Part shown: in pieces, positions 1 to 6,052 of the stretch
How the letters are laid out: each line of letters opens with the position of its first letter
Position numbering within the stretch: the first letter of the stretch is position 1
Assembly (NCBI GenBank): GCA_900550825.1
Contig: URTZ01000121.1
Coordinates: 1-6,052 of the forward strand
Reading direction: 5' to 3'
DNA: 6,052 nt
From: an uncultured Collinsella sp.
GTDB taxonomy: Bacteria > Actinomycetota > Coriobacteriia > Coriobacteriales > Coriobacteriaceae
Made by a program: the position numbers and the translations under genes
The notes under the pieces: model-generated
Told to the model about the DNA's origin: nothing
The model's database searches: none
The model's input: the letters and a program-made list of their open reading frames with translations, nothing else

Positions 1-1
1 T

Positions 2-43
2 TCACGTCACCTTGCTCGCTTAGGGGCGTTTTCGCTGACGTGA
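2..43. repeat. 8-bp perfect inverted repeat at window edge
   Basis: TCACGTCA at 2-9 is mirrored by TGACGTGA at 36-43, with 26 bases between. It could be a spaced operator or part of a larger structure cut by the window edge. Two reading frames have stops here (21-23 and 41-43) and could be the tail of a gene entering from the left, but there is nothing to choose between them. No gene is supported in 1-84. Confidence 0.3.
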
Positions 44-84
44 GCTCAACCTGCGACGGTGCCAAATTAGTTATCCGCACAAAC

Positions 85-125
85 AAAAAGGAGGCCTCCG
101 CGGCGATGCGGAAGCCTCCTTTTTT
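85..125. terminator. Bidirectional rho-independent terminator after the ferredoxin gene
   Basis: The arm AAAAAGGAGGCCTCCGC (85-101) pairs with GCGGAAGCCTCCTTTTT (108-124) across a 6-base loop, 16 of 17 positions complementary. On the minus-strand transcript the odd position is a G-U wobble, so the stem is continuous there. T tracts flank the stem on both strands. It lies 38 bases past the ferredoxin stop codon, so it should end that transcript. The symmetry suggests it can also stop a rightward transcript entering from the left. Confidence 0.9.
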
Positions 126-163
126 GTGCACGGTGTACTTTTGAGTGTGCAAGTGGGGAGTTG

Positions 164-349
164 TTACTCCTCGACGATCTCGGTGATCGCGCCAGCGGGG
201 CAAGCGTCCTGGCAAGCGCCACAGGCGACGCAGGAGTCCTCGTCAGCGACGGTAGCGACGTCCTGGAGCTCCAGAACGCCAGCGGGGCAGGAGTCGACGC
301 AAACGCCACAAGCGATGCACTCGTCGGCATCAATTACGGGATGAGCCAT
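164..349 (-). CDS. 2[4Fe-4S] bacterial-type ferredoxin, 61 aa
   Basis: Small cytoplasmic electron carrier. Two clusters are evident: CxxCxxCxxxCP at residues 11-22 (C11, C14, C17, C21) and again at 40-51 (C40, C43, C46, C50), giving all eight cysteine ligands. The pattern and 61-residue length match clostridial-type 8Fe ferredoxins, which accept electrons from enzymes such as pyruvate:ferredoxin oxidoreductase; its partner here is not visible. The C-terminus is acidic, typical of the family. The start is set at 349 (MAHPVID) because AGAGAGGA lies 7 bases upstream on the coding strand. An in-frame ATG at 415 would add 22 residues that do not look like ferredoxin, and it overlaps the likely promoter. 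The gene is monocistronic, transcribed away from dnaK, and followed by a strong terminator. Confidence 0.94.
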   Translation of the reverse strand: MAHPVIDADECIACGVCVDSCPAGVLELQDVATVADEDSCVACGACQDACPAGAITEIVEE

Positions 350-410
350 GGTAGTTTCCTCTCTGTTGACCGACGCTACAGGCGATGCGCGCCGGTTTGA
401 TTCGGGCAAA

Positions 411-438
411 AACATACCACGGGAGCGACCGTTTGCAA
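411..438 (-). promoter_or_regulatory. Candidate ferredoxin promoter
   Basis: On the minus strand TTGCAA (433-438) and TATGTT (411-416) are separated by 16 bases. Each hexamer matches the primary sigma consensus at 4 of 6 positions. A TGG just before the -10 gives an extended -10 (TGn). Transcription would begin near 404, leaving a leader of about 55 bases before the ferredoxin start codon. Confidence 0.45.
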
Positions 439-490
439 TACCCTCTGACCGGCATCTTCATACCGTTCGCCGAGTATGCCAAGGTTTACT

Positions 491-524
491 AAAAAATGCG
501 CAGGTGGGGCCGTTGAGCTGCGCA
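491..524 (-). terminator. Terminator-like hairpin facing left, no gene upstream
   Basis: Read leftward, TGCGCAG (524-518) pairs perfectly with CTGCGCA (503-497) across a 14-base loop, and six T residues follow at once (496-491). The loop is larger than usual, which lowers confidence. No coding region feeds it: the leftward strand upstream holds only the repeat array. It would insulate the ferredoxin promoter from leftward read-through. The same palindrome could instead be a protein-binding site. Confidence 0.4.
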
Positions 525-845
525 AATGTTAGCTAAAGGTGACTTGAAATATAGGGCGATTGAGCGTGCTTGCGGAAACCGCATCCCATTATTTTGTCGA
601 AAAACGGGTTGCAGTTTCCGGTTAGGCCCGCTAGCGGAAAATGCGAGCCGGTATCAGCTCTCAAAACGGGATACGGTTTCCGGTTGAGTCTTCAGACGGA
701 AACTGCGACCCGGAATCCACGCTCAAACCGGGACGAGCTTTCCACAAGGCAGCCCCAGGCGCCCCCGGACCCAAACCTCAGCCATCTCTACATAGATCTC
801 GATAGATTTGCCGAGAACTCAATCAGCGCATCTACCTGCGCATTT
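494..845. repeat. 352-bp segment bounded by a 12-bp inverted repeat
   Basis: AAATGCGCAGGT (494-505) and its exact reverse complement ACCTGCGCATTT (834-845) bracket the 62-bp repeat array and carry no convincing gene. This is the geometry of a small non-autonomous element (MITE-like). I found no target-site duplication next to the ends, so the mobile-element reading is tentative. The left arm is also part of the leftward terminator-like hairpin. Confidence 0.3.
571..743. repeat. Three tandem 62-bp units made of alternating inverted arms
   Basis: Three units start at 571, 633 and 695, with an exact 62-bp offset at every landmark: CGGAAA at 573, 635 and 697; an AAAACGGG/AAACCGGG block at 601, 663 and 725; TTTCC at 615, 677 and 739. 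Units 1 and 2 agree at about 36 of the first 53 positions, units 2 and 3 at about 36 of the first 49. Each unit holds one arm of type CGGAAACTGCGACCCG and one reverse-complement arm of type CGGGTTGCAGTTTCCG, so six arms alternate in direction roughly every 31 bp, and each can form a hairpin with either neighbour. The third unit decays after 743. The 62-bp period is not a multiple of three, and no ribosome binding site or conserved product supports a protein here. Function unknown. Confidence 0.8.
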
Positions 846-865
846 AAGAACCTAAACTCTCAGCA

Positions 866-930
866 ATAAGAAATCTTATATGAATTGACTTAGATTTTGT
901 ATATTCCGGCCCATAAGGGGATACACTACA
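866..930 (+). promoter_or_regulatory. AT-rich dnaK promoter and operator candidate region
   Basis: This is the only AT-rich stretch before dnaK. It contains a 14-bp near-palindrome ATAAGAAATCTTAT (866-879), a -35-like TTGACT (885-890), -10-like TATATT (900-905) and TACACT (922-927), and a spaced repeat AAATCT (871-876) / AGATTT (892-897) centred on the -35-like box. No pair of hexamers has both good matches and 16-18 bp spacing, so the exact promoter is unresolved. By eye I find neither the HspR site HAIR (CTTGAGT-N7-ACTCAAG) nor a CIRCE element. HspR control is expected from gene order, so this region is the most likely place for a diverged operator. Confidence 0.4.
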
Positions 931-943
931 TCCTGAAAGACAA

Positions 944-961
944 GCCGAAACACCGTTCGGC
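944..961 (+). other. Small hairpin in the dnaK leader
   Basis: GCCGAA (944-949) pairs with TTCGGC (956-961) around a 6-base loop. It lies upstream of the ribosome binding site (AGAGAGGG, 991-998) and does not sequester it, so a thermometer role is not indicated. It may only stabilise the 5' end of the mRNA. Confidence 0.3.
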
Positions 962-1006
962 AGACCGCCGAGTCGGTGCAAACGCACAAGAGAGAGGGAA
1001 TTTCTA

Positions 1007-2899
<1,893 letters not shown>

Positions 2900-2901
2900 T
2901 C

Positions 2902-3744
2902 ATGTCCGCCCGTAAAGCTCGCACGGAGGCGGCTGCCGCTGGCGCCGCCCCCGTTGACTCTGAGGAGAAGGACGTGAAGATTCCCGTAGAGGCCGTCGAC
3001 GATACCGAGGCCAACGAGGCCGAGGCCGCCGAGGCTGCCGAGAACCAGGTAGAGGATTCCAACAAGGAGGCGACGATGACCGAGGACGAGATGGTGGAAG
3101 CCGCTATCCGCGCCGGTGAGGAAGCCGCCGACAACGACTTTAAGCTCAAGTTCGAGCAGGCCCAAAAGGAGCTTGCCGACGTGCGCAGCGAGCTCGATGC
3201 TGCGGCAGAGGCTCAGAAGGCCGCCGAGGACAAGGCAAAGGACGCCACCGAGCGCACCGCCCGTCTGCAGGCCGACTGGGAGAACTTCCGTCGCCGCACC
3301 GCCAACGAGCGCATCGCCGAGCGCGAGCGCGCGACCGAGAAGCTCGTCACTGCGCTGCTGCCGGTGGTTGACGATATCGAGCGTGCAATTGACCATGCCC
3401 GTGGCCAGGAGCTTTCCGACGATTTTAAGCAGTTCGTCGATGGCGTTGACGCGGTGCATGCCAAGCTGCTCGATGTGTTTGCGCACGAGGGCGTTGAGCC
3501 CATAGACCCCAAGGGCGAGGCGTTCGATCCGCTCGAGCACCAGGCTGTGGGGCGTGTCGAGGACGCATCGCAGTACGACGAGACCGTCAACGATGTGTAC
3601 CAGAAGGGCTACCGCATGGCGGATCGCATCCTGCGTTCCGCCATGGTGACGGTGACCTACGGTGGCGAGAAGCGCCCCGCACCGGAGCCCGAAGCGGCGC
3701 CCGAGGATGCTACGGCCGATACGGCCGAGAGCACCGAGGAGTAA
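2902..3744 (+). CDS. grpE: Nucleotide exchange factor GrpE
   Basis: Dimeric co-chaperone that releases ADP from DnaK. In the 280-residue reading, residues 1-75 are an Ala/Glu-rich, probably disordered extension. A long coiled-coil helix follows at about 80-150 (WENFRRRTANERIAE at 126-140). The C-terminal beta domain carries the GrpE signature: FDPLEHQAVG at 208-217, then VNDVYQKGYRMADRILRSAMV at 229-249. The tail after 255 is acidic and low complexity. The first start lies 2 bases after the dnaK stop, with a modest GAGGA 9 bases upstream, suggesting translational coupling. An in-frame ATG at 3076 has a near-perfect AAGGAGG (3064-3070) and would give 222 residues with the whole functional domain. 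A GTG at 2974 with GAGGAG is a third option. Identity is secure; the true start is not. Confidence 0.96.
   Translation: MSARKARTEAAAAGAAPVDSEEKDVKIPVEAVDDTEANEAEAAEAAENQVEDSNKEATMTEDEMVEAAIRAGEEAADNDFKLKFEQAQKELADVRSELDAAAEAQKAAEDKAKDATERTARLQADWENFRRRTANERIAERERATEKLVTALLPVVDDIERAIDHARGQELSDDFKQFVDGVDAVHAKLLDVFAHEGVEPIDPKGEAFDPLEHQAVGRVEDASQYDETVNDVYQKGYRMADRILRSAMVTVTYGGEKRPAPEPEAAPEDATADTAESTEE
3064..3078 (+). promoter_or_regulatory. Strong internal ribosome binding site and alternative grpE start
   Basis: AAGGAGG (3064-3070) sits 5 bases before an in-frame ATG (3076-3078) at codon 59 of the long grpE reading. This is the best Shine-Dalgarno match in the operon, better than the one before the first grpE start. 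It either marks the true start or produces a second, 222-residue GrpE lacking the acidic extension. A chance match within GAG/GCC-rich coding sequence is possible. Confidence 0.55.
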
Positions 3745-3749
3745 TTGAG

Positions 3750-3784
3750 AAGGGCCCCGGGGCAACACCCGGGGCCCTTTCTGG
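3750..3784 (+). terminator. Rho-independent terminator or attenuator between grpE and dnaJ
   Basis: AAGGGCCCCGGG (3750-3761) pairs perfectly over 12 bp with CCCGGGGCCCTT (3768-3779) across a GCAACA loop, followed by a short T-rich run. It begins 5 bases after the grpE stop codon. The stem is very strong, but the T tract is short and interrupted by C, so termination may be partial. It would uncouple dnaK-grpE from dnaJ-hspR or lower expression of the latter pair. Confidence 0.82.
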
Positions 3785-3808
3785 CCTAGTGCCATATGAA
3801 AGCATGAG

Positions 3809-3829
3809 CCGCCGCCCGCTGGGCGGCGG
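3809..3829 (+). other. Second GC-rich hairpin upstream of dnaJ
   Basis: CCGCCGCCC (3809-3817) pairs perfectly with GGGCGGCGG (3821-3829) around a 3-base GCT loop. No T tract follows, so it is not a classical terminator. It ends 7 bases before the AGGAGAGGAG ribosome binding region (3837-3846) of dnaJ. It could be an mRNA 5'-end stabiliser if the message is processed or re-initiated here, or a roadblock to ribosomes. I see no convincing promoter between 3785 and 3836. Confidence 0.5.
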
Positions 3830-3851
3830 ATGAAACAGGAGAGGAGCTACG

Positions 3852-4817
3852 ATGGCTGCAGGCAAAACCTTCTATGACATCCTGGGCGTATCCAAGAGCG
3901 CCTCCGACAAAGAGATCAAGAGCGCGTTTCGCAAGCTCGCGCAAAAATATCACCCCGATGCCGGCGGCGACGAGGCCAAGTTCAAGGAGATCAGCGAGGC
4001 CTACGAGACGCTTTCGGACGAGAAGAAGCGCAAAGAGTACGACCAGATGCTCATGTTTGGCGGCATGCCGGGCGCGGGCGGCGCGTATGGCGGCGGCTAC
4101 GGTGCCGGCGCGGGCGCCAGCGGCTGGGGCGATATCTTCGACAGCATCTTTAGCGGCAACGGCGCCTGGGGCAGCGACTGGGGCTCGGGCTTTGCCGGGG
4201 CTGCGGGCGCTGCCGGTGCCGGCGCGGGCCGCAGCCGTGCTCGCAAGGGCGGCGACCTGTCGCTGACCGTCGATGTGACGGCCGAGGACGCGTTTCGCGG
4301 CGTGACGCACAAGGTCACCTACCGCATTCCCTCGACAGGCGAGCAGCAGACCATTACGGTCTCGGTGCCTGCGGGCGCGGTCGACGGCGGCAAGCTGCGT
4401 TATAAGCGTCGCGGCGAGTACGGCGTTGCCGGTGGCGAGCGCGGCGACCTGGTCGTGACCACGCACGTGGAGGAGCACCCGCTGTTTAAGCGCAAAGGCG
4501 CCGATGTGACCATGGAGGTGCCGGTCTCGGTCTACGAGGCGGCGCTCGGCTGCACGGTGGACGTGCCCACGCCCGGCGGTGCGACGGTCCGTTTGAAAGT
4601 GCCCGCGGGTACCCAGACGGGCAAGAAGTTCCGCTTTAAGGAGATGGGAGCGCCCGACGTTAAGCACCGTGGCCGTACGGGCGCGTTGCTCGTCGAGATC
4701 AAGGTACAGGTCCCCACGAACCTATCCGATGACGAGCGCGATGCCATGACCAAGCTGCGCGAGGCCGACACGCGCGACTATCGCGAGAAGGTCAACCGTT
4801 ACAAGGCGACGTACTAG
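3852..4817 (+). CDS. dnaJ: Type II J-protein (DnaJ/CbpA-like), no zinc finger
   Basis: Hsp40 co-chaperone of 321 residues that delivers substrates to DnaK and stimulates its ATPase. The J domain covers about 6-66 with the essential HPD at 34-36. A Gly/Ala-rich linker follows (about 70-127) and includes a DIFDSIF segment (94-100) like the G/F region of classical DnaJ. The two-part C-terminal substrate-binding domain begins near 134 (GDLSLTVDVTAEDAFRG) and runs to about 290. The CxxCxGxG repeats of a type I DnaJ are absent: the only cysteine is C234. The gene therefore sits in the dnaJ slot but has CbpA (type II) architecture. The start is set by GAGGAG 5 bases upstream of ATG. It lies 107 bases after grpE, beyond two hairpins, and 72 bases before hspR. 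The symbol is given by position and could equally be cbpA. Confidence 0.94.
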   Translation: MAAGKTFYDILGVSKSASDKEIKSAFRKLAQKYHPDAGGDEAKFKEISEAYETLSDEKKRKEYDQMLMFGGMPGAGGAYGGGYGAGAGASGWGDIFDSIFSGNGAWGSDWGSGFAGAAGAAGAGAGRSRARKGGDLSLTVDVTAEDAFRGVTHKVTYRIPSTGEQQTITVSVPAGAVDGGKLRYKRRGEYGVAGGERGDLVVTTHVEEHPLFKRKGADVTMEVPVSVYEAALGCTVDVPTPGGATVRLKVPAGTQTGKKFRFKEMGAPDVKHRGRTGALLVEIKVQVPTNLSDDERDAMTKLREADTRDYREKVNRYKATY

Positions 4818-4833
4818 GGCGGTCGTGGCGCAC

Positions 4834-4856
4834 GCCCGCGCCCGCGGGCTTATGAT
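4834..4856 (+). promoter_or_regulatory. GC hairpin and -10-like box before hspR
   Basis: GCCCGC (4834-4839) pairs with GCGGGC (4844-4849) around GCCC, and is followed directly by TATGAT (4851-4856), which matches the -10 consensus at 5 of 6. No acceptable -35 box is present at the right distance, and no T tract follows the hairpin. A weak hspR promoter is possible; simple read-through from dnaJ is the default. Confidence 0.25.
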
Positions 4857-4889
4857 GGACGATAACGAGACGGAAAGGGGTCAGGTAGC

Positions 4890-5306
4890 ATGGCCGAGGA
4901 CAATAGGAACAAACCGCTGTACATGATCAGCGTGGCGGCCGAGCTGACCGGCATGCATCCGCAGACTCTGCGCGTCTACGAGTCCAAGGGCTTGGTGAAT
5001 CCTCAGCGCTCGGGTGGTAACACGCGCCTGTATTCGCGTGCCGATATCGAGCGTCTGGAACTCATCAATCAACTGACCGACGAGGGCATCAACCTTGCCG
5101 GCGTGGTGCGCATTCTCGATATGAAGGAGCGTGCCGAGGAGCGCGAGCGCGAGAACGAAAAACTCCGTGCCCGCGTGCGCCAGCTCGAGGACGAGCTGCA
5201 CGAGTACAAGATGCAGAAGAAGATCACCGCCCTGGCCCCGCGCGACGGCTCAGTCAACCCCGAGCAAGTCATGCGCAAGCTTTTGGGCGCGGGAACCGAT
5301 CTTTAG
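4890..5306 (+). CDS. hspR: Heat-shock repressor HspR, MerR family
   Basis: DNA-binding repressor of 138 residues. In Streptomyces and mycobacteria HspR represses the dnaK operon with DnaK as co-repressor, so free DnaK feeds back on its own expression. The N-terminal winged helix-turn-helix spans about 10-78: YMISVAAELTGMHPQTLRVYE (11-31), the wing RSGGNTRLYSRADIERL (40-56), then EGINLAGVVRILDM (65-78), which is diagnostic of HspR. A charged Arg/Glu-rich coiled coil (about 79-112) follows, for dimerisation. The C-terminal 25 residues extend beyond the short Streptomyces form. No effector-binding domain is present. AAAGGGG (4874-4880) lies 9 bases before ATG. It is the last gene of the operon; clpB, which often accompanies hspR in actinobacteria, is not next to it. 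Confidence 0.94.
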   Translation: MAEDNRNKPLYMISVAAELTGMHPQTLRVYESKGLVNPQRSGGNTRLYSRADIERLELINQLTDEGINLAGVVRILDMKERAEERERENEKLRARVRQLEDELHEYKMQKKITALAPRDGSVNPEQVMRKLLGAGTDL

Positions 5307-5343
5307 TTACGGCGGCTCTACGACGCAAATCCTAACAATATGA

Positions 5344-5403
5344 GAGTGGATAATCTCCCACTTTTGGTCCGCTTGAGGGCTAGAAACGGGAGGTTATCCA
5401 CTC
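5344..5403. repeat. 16-bp inverted repeat downstream of hspR
   Basis: GAGTGGATAATCTCCC (5344-5359) and GGGAGGTTATCCACTC (5388-5403) are complementary at 15 of 16 positions, the last being a G-U wobble, with 28 bases between. Each arm contains a TTATCCACT core, one base off the DnaA box TTATCCACA, in opposite orientations. A direct repeat overlaps: CTCCCACTTTTGG (5355-5367) and CTCCCATTTTTGG (5401-5413), 12 of 13 identical. The hairpin followed by a short T run may also end the hspR transcript. Confidence 0.7.
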
Positions 5404-5415
5404 CCATTTTTGGCT

Positions 5416-5467
5416 GGCACTTGGGGACGTTCCTTCTGTGCCGGCACTTTGGAACACTCCTTGCGCC
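5416..5467. repeat. Two tandem GGCAC-to-GCC hairpin units, REP-like
   Basis: Unit 1 (5416-5442) opens with GGCACTTGGGGACGTTCC and closes with GTGCC. Unit 2 (5443-5467) opens with GGCACTTTGG and closes with GCGCC. They abut directly and share GGCACTT, a central near-palindrome and TCCTT. Outer stems GGCAC/GTGCC and inner stems such as GGGA/TTCC give nested hairpins. This form resembles dispersed REP palindromes linked to IS200-type (RAYT) transposases; that assignment is from memory of such elements and is not proven here. Confidence 0.5.
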
Positions 5468-5556
5468 AATATCGCCCTGTGCTTTACTGAGATAAAGTGA
5501 ACGCCGAGATTCGTAACCCGCTGGCAACCGTTCTATGGCACGATATTGAACGAATG

Positions 5557-5593
5557 TATGCTATGCGCCCAAATCTTTTGGGCAGAGTGGGAG
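5557..5593 (+). promoter_or_regulatory. Hydratase leader: -10 candidate, palindrome and ribosome binding site
   Basis: The -10-like box TATGCT (5557-5562) lacks a good -35. Right after it, GCCCAAA (5567-5573) and TTTGGGC (5577-5583) form a perfect 7-bp palindrome around TCT. It would overlap the transcription start, a usual place for a repressor site, and as RNA it forms a tight hairpin. GGGAG (5589-5593) lies 5 bases before the start codon. The rest of 5468-5556 shows nothing I can name. Confidence 0.4.
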
Positions 5594-5598
5594 ACAGT

Positions 5599-6052
5599 AT
5601 GGTCAAGCTGTACGAGGACGGCATCTACCTGCGCGGCGGCAGCGAGGTTGTGCCTGCGGCCGAGGCTGCCGAGCGCGGTATTACGCAGACGCCCGAGGAT
5701 GCCAAGCGCGGCACCATCGCGTATTCGATCCTCCAGGCACATAACACGTCGGGTGACCCCGAGGCACTCAAGATTCGCTTTGACGCCATGGCGAGCCACG
5801 ACATCACCTTCGTTGGCATCATCCAGACGGCGCGCGCCTCGGGCATGGAGCAGTTCCCGCTGCCCTACGTGCTCACCAACTGCCACAACTCGCTGTGCGC
5901 CGTGGGCGGCACCATCAACGAGGACGACCACGTCTTTGGCCTTTCCGCTGCTAAGAAGTACGGCGGCATCTTCGTTCCGCCGCACATCGCCGTCATCCAC
6001 TCCTTTATGCGTGAGAACTTCGCCGGCTGCGGCAAGATGATCTTGGGTTCCG
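5599..6052 (+). CDS. Aconitase-family hydratase, YbhJ-like (5' part only)
   Basis: N-terminal 151 codons of a gene running off the right edge. The product reads MVKLYEDGIYLRGGSEVV, then HNTSGDPEALKIRFDAMASH, DITFVGIIQTARASGMEQFP, YVLTNCHNSLCAVGGTINED and AKKYGGIFVPPHIAVIHSFM. This closely follows the putative hydratases of the aconitase superfamily represented by E. coli YbhJ, proteins of roughly 700-760 residues. Aconitases add or remove water at a 2-hydroxy or 3-hydroxy acid using a [4Fe-4S] cluster. The cut falls at MILGS, just before the DSHT active-site motif expected next, so the cluster ligands and catalytic residues cannot be checked. The substrate of this subfamily is not established as far as I know. 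The start is supported by GGGAG at 5-base spacing and the family-typical MVKLYEDG. It lies 292 bases after hspR and is probably an independent unit. Confidence 0.86.
   Translation, partial: MVKLYEDGIYLRGGSEVVPAAEAAERGITQTPEDAKRGTIAYSILQAHNTSGDPEALKIRFDAMASHDITFVGIIQTARASGMEQFPLPYVLTNCHNSLCAVGGTINEDDHVFGLSAAKKYGGIFVPPHIAVIHSFMRENFAGCGKMILGS

Noticed and set aside
1..84. tRNA or small RNA at the left edge
   Set aside because: I could not fold a cloverleaf, and apart from the 8-bp inverted repeat there is no conserved RNA motif.
350..415. N-terminal extension of the ferredoxin to an ATG at 415
   Set aside because: The extra 22 residues are not ferredoxin-like, the upstream ATG overlaps the promoter candidate, and the start at 349 has a well-placed AGAGAGGA.
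571..743. CRISPR array reading of the 62-bp repeats
   Set aside because: Repeats are diverged and self-complementary in alternating arms, only three units exist, and there are no unique spacers of constant length between identical repeats.
570..869. 99-residue plus-strand open frame across the repeat array
   Set aside because: It starts with TTG and has no ribosome binding site. The 62-bp repeats are out of frame with one another, and the translation is unlike any family. The DNA structure explains the region better.
964..980. GAGTCGGTGC in the dnaK leader, resembling the 3' end of a Cas9 tracrRNA
   Set aside because: A short chance palindrome in GC-rich DNA. There are no CRISPR repeats, spacers or cas genes in the window.
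5546..6040. 164-residue plus-strand frame overlapping the hydratase
   Set aside because: Arg/Ser/Pro/Thr-rich shadow in another frame. The hydratase frame from 5599 has family motifs throughout and a ribosome binding site.

Overview
The window looks like chromosome from a high-GC Gram-positive bacterium, most likely a gut coriobacterium (class Coriobacteriia, Collinsella or a relative). Three things point that way: the GC-rich coding style, the actinobacterial dnaK-grpE-dnaJ-hspR gene order with an HspR-type MerR repressor, and the composition of the small ferredoxin and the hydratase. The genus is my inference; the chaperone locus is certain.

Layout. Positions 1-84 hold no gene I can support, only a short perfect inverted repeat. 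A strong, T-flanked, two-way terminator (85-125) follows, then a minus-strand 2[4Fe-4S] ferredoxin gene (164-349) with its own candidate promoter (411-438). Positions 350-1006 are a long intergenic region. It contains a terminator-like hairpin facing left, a tandem array with an exact 62-bp period built from arms in alternating orientation (571-743), a 12-bp inverted repeat bracketing that array (494-505 and 834-845), and an AT-rich stretch with promoter and operator candidates for dnaK.

The main block is the Hsp70 chaperone locus on the plus strand: dnaK (1007-2899), grpE (2902-3744), a zinc-finger-less J-protein in the dnaJ position (3852-4817) and hspR (4890-5306). DnaK is the ATP-driven chaperone, the J-protein delivers substrate and stimulates ATP hydrolysis, GrpE exchanges nucleotide, and HspR should repress the set until heat shock. 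A 12-bp perfect terminator hairpin plus a second GC hairpin separate dnaK-grpE from dnaJ-hspR, so the two halves are probably expressed at different levels.

Positions 5307-5598 are intergenic. They carry a 16-bp inverted repeat with DnaA-box-like cores and two tandem GGCAC-to-GCC hairpin units resembling dispersed REP-type elements. The window ends inside a plus-strand aconitase-family hydratase gene (5599 to the edge) whose leader carries a perfect 7-bp palindrome just before the ribosome binding site.

The genes are ordinary and well recognised. I see no new multi-gene system here. The unexplained content is in the two intergenic regions and in the architecture of the chaperone operon.
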